Shown here piece by piece: positions 1 through 8,201 of a DNA stretch of 64,000 bases (within the stretch, counting starts at the first letter, position 1; the number at the start of each line of letters is the position of its first letter). This DNA is from Paenibacillus alba (GTDB lineage: Bacteria; Bacillota; Bacilli; Paenibacillales; NBRC-103111). The notes under the pieces were generated by a model that was not told the DNA's origin, did no database searches, and saw only the letters and a program-made list of their open reading frames with translations. The stretch lies in assembly GCF_013204855.1 (NCBI RefSeq), contig NZ_JABMKZ010000002.1:62001-126000 (forward strand). The letters are read 5' to 3'. The position numbers and the translations under genes were made by a program.

Positions 1-431
1 TCCACAGGTTTGCTTACAATCTCAATCGGTGGTTCTATCTTTTGCAGTGAGTTTTCAACCAAATAAAATTTCAATAGTTCATCCAGATGACGTAAGCAGT
101 CAATTTGAGAACGTATTCCCTTCTCGAGGATAAGCAAACGTAACATAATGATCAACTCGCTGATCTCATCAACATAACCCCAAGATGGAACCAGCAGCCT
201 GTTAGTTATAGTTGACGAAAGTCTTTGACACTTCCGCTGATGAAAATAATGGGCGTCGATACTTGAACTTAGCATTACGTATGTATCCTGAGAAATGCCA
301 TGCTTCTCGGTGTCACTTGCCTGTGAATATCTAAGCAATAGTCCCTCAATAAGTCGAAAAAGGGATAAGGTGATCTGCGAAATTGAAGCTGCCTGTGATT
401 GCATGGCTTGCTCAATAGTCGATATTGTCAT
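1..431 (-). CDS. unknown protein, C-terminus cut by window edge
   Basis: An uninterrupted minus-strand frame runs from an ATG at 431 through position 1 without a stop, so only about 143 N-terminal residues are visible (beginning MTISTIEQAMQSQ). It overlaps the 3' end of the next upstream gene by about 20 bases, which suggests co-transcription and translational coupling. A second in-frame ATG at 404 is an alternative start; neither has a strong ribosome binding site. The visible part looks helical and leucine-rich with no signal peptide or membrane segment. I recognise no family. Its position behind small SIALEE-motif proteins suggests membership in the same surface-related operon, which is inference only. 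Confidence 0.55.
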   Translation of the reverse strand, partial: MTISTIEQAMQSQAASISQITLSLFRLIEGLLLRYSQASDTEKHGISQDTYVMLSSSIDAHYFHQRKCQRLSSTITNRLLVPSWGYVDEISELIIMLRLLILEKGIRSQIDCLRHLDELLKFYLVENSLQKIEPPIEIVSKPV

Positions 432-792
432 ACTCCCAATTTTCCAGTCCTGAGATTTTTTCAGAATCTCTATTTTCCATTTCATGTTGATTTTTCGTAT
501 GGAGGCTCTGAATATGAGTAATGGCATTTAATTTCTTCAGCATGAGCCATTGGGTCATGATCATTGTATCCATAAATTGAATGACACCTTGATTATAGGT
601 CAAAATGTCTTGTGTAGACGGCTCTGAAGGGAAATTACACTCAACCCCTATGAAAGAGGACGTTTTATTAGCCTCAGTTCGAATGAGATTTGCCAGTGCT
701 TCTTCTTCACTAGCAATCGACTGTAATAAATGGGTCACCGCAGACGAATGTGGGGATGCTTCAACAGATGAACGCTGATTATTGCTATTCAA
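412..792 (-). CDS. small SIALEE-like motif protein (surface/spore-locus type)
   Basis: A 126-residue protein containing LLQSIASEEEALANLIRTEA near residues 23-42. This is a diverged form of the SIALEE...NAEAEK motif seen clearly in the next two genes. I recall this motif from small proteins and collagen-like surface proteins of Bacillus and Paenibacillus; an exosporium or spore-surface role is inference. There is no signal peptide and no membrane helix, and the C-terminal half is polar. It is the third of three related genes in a row, all on the minus strand, next to a glycosyltransferase cluster. The start ATG at 792 follows an AAGGGG-type ribosome binding site. Confidence 0.6.
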   Translation of the reverse strand: MNSNNQRSSVEASPHSSAVTHLLQSIASEEEALANLIRTEANKTSSFIGVECNFPSEPSTQDILTYNQGVIQFMDTMIMTQWLMLKKLNAITHIQSLHTKNQHEMENRDSEKISGLENWEYDNIDY

Positions 793-824
793 CCTTTGGT
801 GCCCCTTTCCTTACAGGAATTTTT

Positions 825-1157
825 TTATTCTTCACAATCTTCGATTATACAATCGGAGTGTTCCTCTTTCTCTTCCAAACGGATAATATCGGACAACTTA
901 AAACTTAGCAGCATTTGATTGCTGATCACATTTCGCATCATACGATCTACACTGGAATTAATTTGCAAGGCATCATGAATCGTAAGGCAGTGGTCTTTAA
1001 GAACATGTTGAAGTTTCTCTGCTTCAGCATTAATGATGTGAGACAACCCAATTTCTTCCAATGCAATAGAGGTCAACAATAAATTGATAACTTCTTTTCT
1101 CTTCAGAATAATCTCTGGCTTGATATCAGGAATGTTAGGCATCGACATGTCTTTCAA
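825..1157 (-). CDS. small SIALEE-motif protein
   Basis: A 110-residue protein with the motif INLLLTSIALEEIGLSHI followed by INAEAEKLQ at about residues 24-50. It opens with a short proline-rich leader (MPNIPDIKPEI) and ends with an acidic, cysteine-containing tail. It is clearly paralogous to the gene ending at 1308. The repeated LLxSIALEExxLxHIxNAEAEK helix probably mediates packing between family members or anchors them in a surface layer. That is inferred from pattern and neighbourhood; no enzymatic motif is present. The ATG at 1157 sits behind CAGGAGTTGAAAGAC, a good ribosome binding site. Confidence 0.65.
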   Translation of the reverse strand: MKDMSMPNIPDIKPEIILKRKEVINLLLTSIALEEIGLSHIINAEAEKLQHVLKDHCLTIHDALQINSSVDRMMRNVISNQMLLSFKLSDIIRLEEKEEHSDCIIEDCEE

Positions 1158-1262
1158 CTCCTGTTTGATTGAAATCGGAATACCTGGTTCGAATCTCGTA
1201 CGCCGTTTAATTATGTATATGAGCTATGTCCCAAAACATGATGTTAAAACACAAATTGGAAT

Positions 1263-1283
1263 AAAAAAAAGCCCATCTGGGCT
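1263..1283 (-). terminator. intrinsic terminator after the SIALEE-motif gene
   Basis: AGCCCATCTGGGCT forms a short hairpin at 1270-1283. Read on the minus strand it is followed by eight T residues. It lies just downstream of the gene ending at 1308 and separates it from the next gene. Confidence 0.7.
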
Positions 1284-1307
1284 CAAAGAAAAGAAAAAGG
1301 GTTGATT

Positions 1308-1628
1308 TTATGCAAGCGTATTGGGAAAGTGCTCCATAATGGAGTCCATTTTAAATTGCAAAAGCATCTCTTTCTTAATCACATCCTGCAGTGTTTTCCT
1401 CACACTTTCATTAATCAACAAAATATTTGAAATCGTTGGTGCAATCGGAGGCGTCAATGGTGTTAGAGTACCTAAGACATATTGAATTTTCTCGGCTTCC
1501 GCATTAACGATATGAGCAAGCGCAAGTTCCTCCAAAGCGATGGACGCCAGTAATAAATTTACTGCTCCACCCAGCGTAATGGATATAATTGGCGTTATAT
1601 TGGGGATGTTGGCTTGTGACATGGTCAT
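1308..1628 (-). CDS. small SIALEE-motif protein
   Basis: A 106-residue protein with the clearest copy of the motif: VNLLLASIALEELALAHI then VNAEAEKIQYVLGTL at about residues 24-54. A proline/threonine stretch (TPLTPPIAPT) follows, and then a helical tail that resembles the tail of the 110-residue paralogue (INxSVxxxxxxVIxxxMLLxFK). The leader PNIPNITPIISITLGGA matches the paralogue in style. The family is known to me only as small or collagen-associated surface proteins of Bacillales. Function is unknown, and a spore or cell-surface role beside glycosyltransferases is inference. ATG at 1628 with ribosome binding site GGAGGAATG. Confidence 0.65.
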   Translation of the reverse strand: MTMSQANIPNITPIISITLGGAVNLLLASIALEELALAHIVNAEAEKIQYVLGTLTPLTPPIAPTISNILLINESVRKTLQDVIKKEMLLQFKMDSIMEHFPNTLA

Positions 1629-1702
1629 TCCTCCTTCAGCTCTGGTTAACTCTTGGATGTATATGCCGTAAGCTTCTGTAATCGAACACTTATCTTAAAA
1701 AA

Positions 1703-3607
1703 TTACACGACCCCGGTTTGCTCCAAATATCGTTTATTATGAAGAATGGAAGGATGTGTAGGATGATATGAAAAGGCAATATCATTATGAAGCTTTGCTT
1801 TGATCAAGTCTCCAATGCGATCATAACAAAGACAGAGCTGCACATGAGGCAGCCAAGTCCAGGAGGAATGATTCACGACCCCCATCATCTCATTGGGTTT
1901 AGAACATTGCGTAGCCGATTCATACCAATAAATGGCTTGATGATAATCCAATTCAGCTAGGAATATTGCTCCTATCCGGCAGCAAGTATCCGCCCGGGGA
2001 AGGTCATATTCCAAAGTTCGAAATAAAGCTGTCAACTGCTCATCTCTTTGCCCTTTATGGCTATAGCATTCCGACAAATGCAGAGCAGCGGCAATTTGAT
2101 CTTCCTGCCACCCAGTAGGATCCTCTAGAAATAGCTCATATAAGGGGATGGCTTCGTCATAGAAGCCATGCTCCCGGCACTCATTGGCAAAATAGTAATG
2201 ATCACGCGTGGAAAAAGGATCGCCTCTTTCCCTGCGTTTGCGATAGATTTGCAAATTACGGTCTGTGTGAACTTTGTCCTTCTGATGAGTAATGGCAATT
2301 TCACTATGGTAGACACTGCCGCTTGCGTTCAAATATTCATGGACCGCCCCAATCCATTGGAATTGACAAGCTCGACGAACCAGTCGATTGCGGCGCAAGC
2401 TATGCGTGACTTGATTATTCTCATCAAAACTCAGATGATAAGCCATGGTCACACGATCAACCTCTGTCTCCAGCGAGCCAATCAAGGTTAAAAATAACCC
2501 GCGATCTTTCTCCGTCAGGACATCATCCGCGTCTAACCATAACATGTATTGCTTCGTCGCTTTAGAAAATGCGAAGTTTCTCGCAGCCGCAAAATCCTCC
2601 ACCCAAGCGAAATCATAAATCTGATCGGTGTACTTAGCGGCTATTTCTTTGGTCCGATCAGATGAACCTGTATCTACTATAATTATTTCATCAGCAATGC
2701 CTCTTACTGAATGAAGACAGATGGGTAAGGCATTTTCTTCATTTTTAACAATCATGCAAAGGCTTATCGTAATCTTCCGTTCTGTTAAAGCGACTGGCTT
2801 ATTCATTTGCTTGAACGCTTCAATCCCTGTTAACTCCGATTTTCGGTAAATATGATAAGCTGGGTAATGGGTATCTACAAACAGTGAAAAGCCCATGGCA
2901 CGGGCACGAATACAGAAATGTCTGTCTTCGCCCCAGAAGGATAAGTTAGGAATCTCTGCGAATCGCACCCCATCTTTCAACGCTTTTCTGCTAATTAAAG
3001 TGCATGCCCCTAAACCACCTACTTCGTACACGCCAGGGATTCGCAATTGCTTGAAAAATTGCCAAGTCCGTGCAGCTACTTCCTCATCAGTTAATGTCTC
3101 TTTTCTATCTTTGTGGTACAACGTGTACTGGTCGCACACCCATACTTGCGGCATCTCAATTGTATCCGGCTGCCATTTTGTCCAGAAAATATTCGAGATA
3201 ATATCCTTCTTCGCAAGTACAAGCTGCTCAAGCGTTTGTGGATGTAGAATCAAATCAGAATCAAGGAGAAATAAGTAATCAAAATTCCTTTTGAGCGCAT
3301 GAGCAATCATCGCGTCTTTCATTCTGGCTACTTTCCAAATCGTATCCTCTTGCCAATAATGCGTATACTCATCTTTCTGGTAGTGTTTGAGCTCAGCAGC
3401 TTCAACCTGAATTTCTGTTCGCCCTCGCTCAGTTTGAAATTGCAGTAGCAGCTGTGTGGAAGCTTGATCTTCATTATCATCCATAAAGAAGTAGCTTACC
3501 TCAACAGTCTCTTGCTCGAGTTCCGCAAGAGAGGTTAGAAAAGGCTTCAAAATATCAGGCGTTTGACGAATAGGACTGCTGATCAGTACTCGCTTTTTCT
3601 TCCTCAA
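1703..3607 (-). CDS. bifunctional glycosyltransferase with TPR-like tail
   Basis: A 634-residue protein with two transferase domains. Residues about 1-270 start RVLISSPIRQ and hold a DSDLIL acidic motif near 116, a nucleotide-sugar/metal-binding DxD type. Residues about 278-450 are a classic family-2 domain with SLCMIVKNEE, DTGSSDRT and LWLDADD. The remaining residues hold tetratricopeptide-like helices ending HPSILHNKRYLEQ, the same ending as the next gene upstream. The TTG start at 3607 overlaps the stop of that gene in a TTGA arrangement behind AGGAGAGG, so the two are translationally coupled. Likely role: building glycans on surface proteins. The sugar and acceptor cannot be read from sequence. 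Confidence 0.85.
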   Translation of the reverse strand: MRKKKRVLISSPIRQTPDILKPFLTSLAELEQETVEVSYFFMDDNEDQASTQLLLQFQTERGRTEIQVEAAELKHYQKDEYTHYWQEDTIWKVARMKDAMIAHALKRNFDYLFLLDSDLILHPQTLEQLVLAKKDIISNIFWTKWQPDTIEMPQVWVCDQYTLYHKDRKETLTDEEVAARTWQFFKQLRIPGVYEVGGLGACTLISRKALKDGVRFAEIPNLSFWGEDRHFCIRARAMGFSLFVDTHYPAYHIYRKSELTGIEAFKQMNKPVALTERKITISLCMIVKNEENALPICLHSVRGIADEIIIVDTGSSDRTKEIAAKYTDQIYDFAWVEDFAAARNFAFSKATKQYMLWLDADDVLTEKDRGLFLTLIGSLETEVDRVTMAYHLSFDENNQVTHSLRRNRLVRRACQFQWIGAVHEYLNASGSVYHSEIAITHQKDKVHTDRNLQIYRKRRERGDPFSTRDHYYFANECREHGFYDEAIPLYELFLEDPTGWQEDQIAAALHLSECYSHKGQRDEQLTALFRTLEYDLPRADTCCRIGAIFLAELDYHQAIYWYESATQCSKPNEMMGVVNHSSWTWLPHVQLCLCYDRIGDLIKAKLHNDIAFSYHPTHPSILHNKRYLEQTGVV

Positions 3608-4689
3608 ACAGACCTCTCCTCTCGGCGCAGCTGAGCAAAATAAGCTTTATTATGCAATATGCTGGGATGCGTCGGGTTGTGGACAGCTGCAATCTCATTG
3701 TGGAGCTCTGCCTTTTGTTTATTGCCTAGGCGATCATAGCATAAGCACAACTGGAGATGCGGCAGCCACGTCCATGCGGAATGATCGACGACGCCTGAAT
3801 AGCCAAGCGGCTCCCCCAGAGTCGTCGCTGTGTGAAACCAATGAACCGCTAATTCCACACGATTATCCTCTAAGAATAATGCTCCTACTCGGCAGCACAT
3901 CTCAGCTCTTGGTTTTCCGTACAATAGCGTTCGAAATAAAGCTCTCATTTGCAAAGTTCGCTGATTCAATCTGCCGTAACAGTCTCCCATTTTCAAGCAA
4001 GCTGCGAAACAATCCTCACTCCATCCCCGCTTCGTGCGAAGGAAACGTTCGTAATAATCGACAGCTTCCTCATCACAGCTATGATCCCTTAGTTCATTAG
4101 CGAAGTAATATAAATCCCGCGGTGTAAACTCTTCTTCAGCGGCTGCACGCTGCCGAAAAATGCGCAAATTGCGATCCGTATAAGGTTTATCTTTCTTATG
4201 GGTAATCGCAATATCGGCGTGAATGATATTCCCGCTTACCAGAAGAACTTCATGCACAGGTCCTTCCCAGCGAAATCCGCACGCACGCCGAACTAACCGA
4301 TTGCGCTTTAGGCTGGTAATAACCTTGTTATCCGCATCTAAACCCAAGTGATAATGCATCATGACGCTATCTACGCTTGCATCCAAAGCTTGCTTAAGGG
4401 CAATGAATTTCGCTCTATCCTCTTCTTCAAGCTCATCATCTGCATCCAGCCATAAGATATACTCCTGTGTCGCTTTGGAAAAGGCATAATTCCGGGCTTC
4501 TCCGAAATGATCGTTCCACACTTTATCATAGATGAAATCCGTGAATGCCGCGGCGGTCTCTTTGGTGCGATCCGTCGAGCCGGTATCAACAATAATGATC
4601 TCGTCTGCAATATCCTTAACGGATTGAAGACAGCGAGCTAGCGACTGTTCCTCGTTTTTGACAATCATACAGAGACTTATGGTGATCAA
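3604..4689 (-). CDS. family-2 glycosyltransferase with TPR-like tail
   Basis: A 361-residue protein. I set the start at TTG 4689 because a strong GGGAGGAA lies 7 bases upstream. The longer frame to 4770 would run deep into the preceding gene. The N-terminus is LITISLCMIVKNEEQSL, followed by DTGSTDRT and the catalytic LWLDADDELEEED. The C-terminal half carries TPR-like helices and ends in HPSILHNKAYFAQ. It is about 50 percent alike by eye to the second half of the following two-domain enzyme, suggesting duplication. It starts 4 bases after the preceding gene's stop and overlaps the next start, so this is a tightly coupled glycosylation operon. Confidence 0.85.
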   Translation of the reverse strand: MITISLCMIVKNEEQSLARCLQSVKDIADEIIIVDTGSTDRTKETAAAFTDFIYDKVWNDHFGEARNYAFSKATQEYILWLDADDELEEEDRAKFIALKQALDASVDSVMMHYHLGLDADNKVITSLKRNRLVRRACGFRWEGPVHEVLLVSGNIIHADIAITHKKDKPYTDRNLRIFRQRAAAEEEFTPRDLYYFANELRDHSCDEEAVDYYERFLRTKRGWSEDCFAACLKMGDCYGRLNQRTLQMRALFRTLLYGKPRAEMCCRVGALFLEDNRVELAVHWFHTATTLGEPLGYSGVVDHSAWTWLPHLQLCLCYDRLGNKQKAELHNEIAAVHNPTHPSILHNKAYFAQLRREERSV

Positions 4690-4693
4690 CGGG

Positions 4694-5389
4694 CTATTCC
4701 TCCCATTTAATAAGATGCGGCTGATCGTCCAGGATGGATTCATATTGTTCTTTCCATCCAAACTGGGCATTCGGATCCAGCCTCATATACCTTTCATACT
4801 TCTCCTTTCGATCCTCCGCATTCGCCCAGCCAAAGTGCTTTACTCTTGCAGGATGGCATACGTAGCTGAACAGATTGATCGTGGCGGGGTATCTTCCGCA
4901 ATGCTGCGCCGTCTCTTTCCATAAATAAGGAAAATTAGGCTTATAGCGCAGAAGGAACGGCCGGTAGGTATGATGAGCGCTCCAATACGCGTCCTCTCGA
5001 TAGCTGGTCTCATTCCACATATCGTACAACCGAAAATAAACAACATCCTGCTCACACTGCGATAACAAGTCAGCAACTTGATTCGCAAACCGATCTTCCA
5101 TGATTTCGTCTGCATCCAAATTCAGAATCCACTCTGGATTCGTTCTGATCGTAGCCTCCCACTGCTGCTTGCGTAAAATCACTTCATTAGAGAAACGGGA
5201 TTCGGCATTCTGGATAAGTTGGAGCGGGATACCTGATAGAAGCTCTTTACATATCTCCACCGTGTCATCGGTGCTTCCGTCATCTATGATGACCGCTTCA
5301 TCAATCCAGTCTCGATGCTTGATCAGCGCAGTGCGGAGATATCGGTGACTTTCATTTTTGACAATCATGGATAACGTCAATTTACTCAT
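4694..5389 (-). CDS. family-2 glycosyltransferase, single domain
   Basis: A 231-residue protein starting MSKLTLSMIVKNES at ATG 5389, with IDDGSTDDT and LNLDADEIMED as nucleotide-sugar and metal-binding signatures. It lacks the TPR-like tail of its neighbours. The chosen ATG overlaps the stop of the upstream methyltransferase gene (ATGAGTAA), which fits translational coupling. A longer frame to 5446 lies inside the methyltransferase gene and has no better ribosome binding site. The protein contains WNETSY and several tryptophans and histidines in the acceptor half. Acceptor and sugar are unknown; it probably adds one sugar in the same glycan pathway as its neighbours. Confidence 0.85.
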   Translation of the reverse strand: MSKLTLSMIVKNESHRYLRTALIKHRDWIDEAVIIDDGSTDDTVEICKELLSGIPLQLIQNAESRFSNEVILRKQQWEATIRTNPEWILNLDADEIMEDRFANQVADLLSQCEQDVVYFRLYDMWNETSYREDAYWSAHHTYRPFLLRYKPNFPYLWKETAQHCGRYPATINLFSYVCHPARVKHFGWANAEDRKEKYERYMRLDPNAQFGWKEQYESILDDQPHLIKWEE

Positions 5390-6233
5390 GGCGGTGTCCC
5401 ACAATACCGAAGATTTCATGACCATGCCAGCCGGCCTGCAGGCCAATCATCATTTTAATTTTCTCTGTTTCTCGCATGGTCGTCAGATATCCCTGAACTG
5501 CCGGATTTAACCGCAAGTCACGCTCCAGCCTTGCAGGCTCTTCTCTAGAAAATAAGGAAATAATTTCATACCCGCTGAGATTCATGAGCTGCTCAATATG
5601 TTCTTTGGCGTAATGGCACAAATGGTCTTCTTCTACTAAAATTGGCGAAGCTGTTCCCAGTATCGCATTCGTTAAGGAATGCAGGTTCGGCAAACTGAAC
5701 AAAACGCGTCCCTCTGGTTTAAGAAGACGTTTCACCTGCTTCATGAATGATTTGGGATTCGGAATATGCTCCAGAACATGCCAGAACACAATCGCATCAA
5801 ATAGTTCCCCCTGCTCTAATATGGATTCATGCCATATTTCATTATGGAGGGCTAAGCCATAGCGTTCATTGGCATATTCACAGGCAACGGCTGAAGGCTC
5901 GACTCCCGTAACTTCCCACCCGGCCTCGCGAGCTAGCCAAAGGAATTCTCCGGTGCCTGAGCCAATCTCCAGCAGCTTCCCTTTTTTCTGAACAAACATA
6001 TCCAACAGCATCGTGTTGAAAGAAGCGTGCTCCCTCAGGGTATTCACCGCATATTGATCCCGCATAGCTACCCATTTCTCATCATAAATATCCATGATCA
6101 GTTGATCCTGCTGCACGCTCTCCAAACTTTCCCGATAAATCACTTCACATCCGCTGCACTTCATGAGATTAAAGCTTGGGTAACGATGGTACATCTTGCT
6201 TTCCGCTGCTTCACAGATTGGACATGATGTCAT
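5382..6233 (-). CDS. zinc-ribbon class I SAM-dependent methyltransferase
   Basis: A 283-residue protein. The N-terminus holds a probable zinc ribbon, CPIC at residues 4-7 and CSGC at 26-29. A Rossmann methyltransferase core follows, with LLEIGSGTGEFLWLAREAGW (SAM-binding motif I), an acidic VTGVEPS motif and FDAIVFWHVLEHIPNP. This architecture is common in sugar-modifying methyltransferases inside glycan clusters, so O- or C-methylation of a glycan sugar is likely. It is the first gene of the minus-strand glycosyltransferase operon and divergent from another glycosyltransferase starting at 6334. Confidence 0.85.
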   Translation of the reverse strand: MTSCPICEAAESKMYHRYPSFNLMKCSGCEVIYRESLESVQQDQLIMDIYDEKWVAMRDQYAVNTLREHASFNTMLLDMFVQKKGKLLEIGSGTGEFLWLAREAGWEVTGVEPSAVACEYANERYGLALHNEIWHESILEQGELFDAIVFWHVLEHIPNPKSFMKQVKRLLKPEGRVLFSLPNLHSLTNAILGTASPILVEEDHLCHYAKEHIEQLMNLSGYEIISLFSREEPARLERDLRLNPAVQGYLTTMRETEKIKMMIGLQAGWHGHEIFGIVGHRHE

Positions 6234-6319
6234 GCTGAACCCCTTCCTTTCATTTTATTGCTCGAAGCCGCATAGTTATGGCCATAAGATTTGCCCCAGC
6301 ACATATCCATGTGATACCC

Positions 6320-6326
6320 GGAGGTG
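6320..6326 (+). promoter_or_regulatory. ribosome binding site that sets the start at 6334
   Basis: GGAGGTG lies 7 bases before ATG 6334. The open frame extends upstream to 6196, but only the 6334 start has a ribosome binding site and gives the standard family-2 N-terminus. Confidence 0.75.
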
Positions 6327-6333
6327 TCGTCCC

Positions 6334-7476
6334 ATGAGCCGACCAACAATTTCGCTTTGCATGATCGTGAAAGATGAAGAGGAATTAATCGCGGCCTGCT
6401 TGAACAGCGTCAAGAATTGGATTGACGAAATGATTATTGTGGATACCGGCTCTTCCGACCGAACCATTGAAATTTGCCAGTCATTTGGTGCTACAGTGCT
6501 TGCCTATGAGTGGAACAACAATTTTGCGGATGCGAGGAACCACGGATTAGCCCATGCCACAGGGGATTGGATACTCTACTTGGACGCAGATGAAGAGTTA
6601 GCACCATTAGGTGACTATGATTTGCATGCGCAACTGCGTCAGGAACATGCTGCTATCCTTTCGCTGCATTTGATTAATTATATTGGCGAAGTGCCAAATG
6701 AAGACGAAGCATTTCATATTGCTCATCCACGTTTTTTCCGCAATCATAGGGGTCTGCAGTTCAAATATCCGATTCATGAGACACTGAATGTCGATGAAAT
6801 TTTCGGAAATCAAGAGCGTTCCGCCATCATAGGGCATGTCCCTTTAAAACTATGGCACCGCGGCTATATGGATTCTATTACCCAGCAGAAAAATAAATAT
6901 GAGCGCAATATGACCCTGCTTCTGCAAGAGGCGAATGAGCAGTCATCCAATCCTTGGACCGAGTATCATATGGCTAGTGAATATTACCGTGTCCACCGGT
7001 ATGATAAAGCGTTCGAATATGTCAATTTATCTATCGTACGTTTCATTCAAAGCGGCAAGATGCCGCCATCGCTTCTGTACAAACTGAAATATGCCATCCT
7101 CTTCAACACTGGAAGCATTGACGGGGCTTGGCCTGGCATTGATAAAGCCATTGCGCTCTATCCCGATTATGTTGATCTTCATTTCTACAAAGGGGTTATT
7201 TTTTATTTGAAAACCTGGTACGCAGGCGCGTTAGATGTGTTCCAACATTGCCTAGTTTTAGGGGAAACGACGGGTGAACACTTGACGTTGCGAGGCGCAG
7301 GCAGCTTTCATGTGTGGTATTACATTGGTTTATGTTTAGAGCATCTCGGTAACAACCAGCAAGCTGCACAAGCTTACGAAGCTGCATTGCAGTTATCGCC
7401 AACGTACGCAATAGCTTCGGATGCTTTGTTGAAACTGCGGATAGGAGGAGAAAACAAAGAAGGAACAGAAAGTTGA
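6334..7476 (+). CDS. family-2 glycosyltransferase with TPR-like tail
   Basis: A 380-residue protein beginning MSRPTISLCMIVKDEEEL. It shows DTGSSDRT and the catalytic LYLDADEEL near residue 90, and C-terminal tetratricopeptide-like helices (EYYRVHRYDKAFEYV; GLCLEHLGNNQQAAQAYEAALQLSPTYA). It is divergently transcribed from the methyltransferase/glycosyltransferase operon but clearly of the same type as the enzymes at 1703-4689. Together they give the locus four transferases. Many SunS-like and surface-protein glycosyltransferases of Firmicutes have this layout. The acceptor could be one of the small SIALEE-motif proteins or flagellin; the sequence does not decide. Confidence 0.85.
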   Translation: MSRPTISLCMIVKDEEELIAACLNSVKNWIDEMIIVDTGSSDRTIEICQSFGATVLAYEWNNNFADARNHGLAHATGDWILYLDADEELAPLGDYDLHAQLRQEHAAILSLHLINYIGEVPNEDEAFHIAHPRFFRNHRGLQFKYPIHETLNVDEIFGNQERSAIIGHVPLKLWHRGYMDSITQQKNKYERNMTLLLQEANEQSSNPWTEYHMASEYYRVHRYDKAFEYVNLSIVRFIQSGKMPPSLLYKLKYAILFNTGSIDGAWPGIDKAIALYPDYVDLHFYKGVIFYLKTWYAGALDVFQHCLVLGETTGEHLTLRGAGSFHVWYYIGLCLEHLGNNQQAAQAYEAALQLSPTYAIASDALLKLRIGGENKEGTES

Positions 7477-7506
7477 GGTTAGAAAGTCATGCGGGGGAAC
7501 ATGCAG

Positions 7507-7584
7507 AAGCGCCTTCCATGCTAGTCCATGCCGGATGTATCCTATGAAGTCATAGATTCGGAGAACTAGCATGCATAGGCGCTT
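7507..7584. terminator. long compound hairpin between convergent genes
   Basis: AAGCGCCTTCCATGCTAGT at 7507-7525 pairs with ACTAGCATGCATAGGCGCTT at 7565-7584. The 39-base loop contains a second palindrome, CTATGAAGTCATAG. It lies between two genes that converge, so a bidirectional terminator is likely, although there is no long T-tract. Confidence 0.5.
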
Positions 7585-7587
7585 TGC

Positions 7588-8085
7588 TTAAACCTTGCTT
7601 TCATAGTAGAAATGCTCAGCTTGAATCGTTTCTCCTAATTCGATGATACCGTAGGAGTATTTGGGCTGTCTTCTTTTATCCGTAGGCGAACCTGGATTGA
7701 ACATTAGAATGCCTTCTACCGTTTGCATATAGGGAATATGGGAATGCCCGAAGATTACGATGTCCGGCCGATCGGCTTGAAATGCTTCACGAGCTCTTTC
7801 CTCCGTCGTTTTCCGATATCCATCTCCGTGAATTAATCCGATTCGGTAATCCCCCAGTGTGAGGATTTTCCTTAACCCGAACCGCTCGATTATACTTGAG
7901 CCATCATTGTTGCCTGCCACAGATTCACACGGCGCTATCGCTTCCACCAAATCAACGATGTGCTCGCTCACCCAGTCGCCTGCATGAATGATAAGATCGA
8001 CCCCTTGCAAGCCAAGGACAAGCGCATCAGGAAGCTTTGAAACGTGTGCCGATAAATGGGTATCAGACATAACACCAATCCGCAT
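7588..8085 (-). CDS. YfcE/MJ0936-type metallophosphoesterase
   Basis: A 165-residue calcineurin-like phosphodiesterase with the complete metal-ligand set: MSDTH at residues 6-10, HAGDW near 35, GNND near 59, HGDG near 89 and GHSH near 118. Family members cleave phosphodiester bonds such as bis-pNPP and need Mn or similar metals; the physiological substrate is usually unknown (Bacillus YsnB is the nearest type I recall). The length is normal and the protein is cytoplasmic. ATG 8085 is preceded by AAAGGAGAG. It stands alone on the minus strand, converging on a glycosyltransferase and divergent from the MoxR/VWA pair. Confidence 0.88.
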   Translation of the reverse strand: MRIGVMSDTHLSAHVSKLPDALVLGLQGVDLIIHAGDWVSEHIVDLVEAIAPCESVAGNNDGSSIIERFGLRKILTLGDYRIGLIHGDGYRKTTEERAREAFQADRPDIVIFGHSHIPYMQTVEGILMFNPGSPTDKRRQPKYSYGIIELGETIQAEHFYYESKV

Positions 8086-8201
8086 GAAAATCTCTCCTTT
8101 GATTACTTCGTCAGCTCATATTGTAGCATATTCGAAGTTTGCGCGGCAGTTTGGTACAATGAAGCATACGAGCTTTGAATACGTCAAGGGGGACACCAGT
8201 C

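Noticed and set aside
1084..1305. 73-codon plus-strand frame
   Set aside because: It overlaps the opposite-strand SIALEE-motif gene and crosses its neighbour's terminator.
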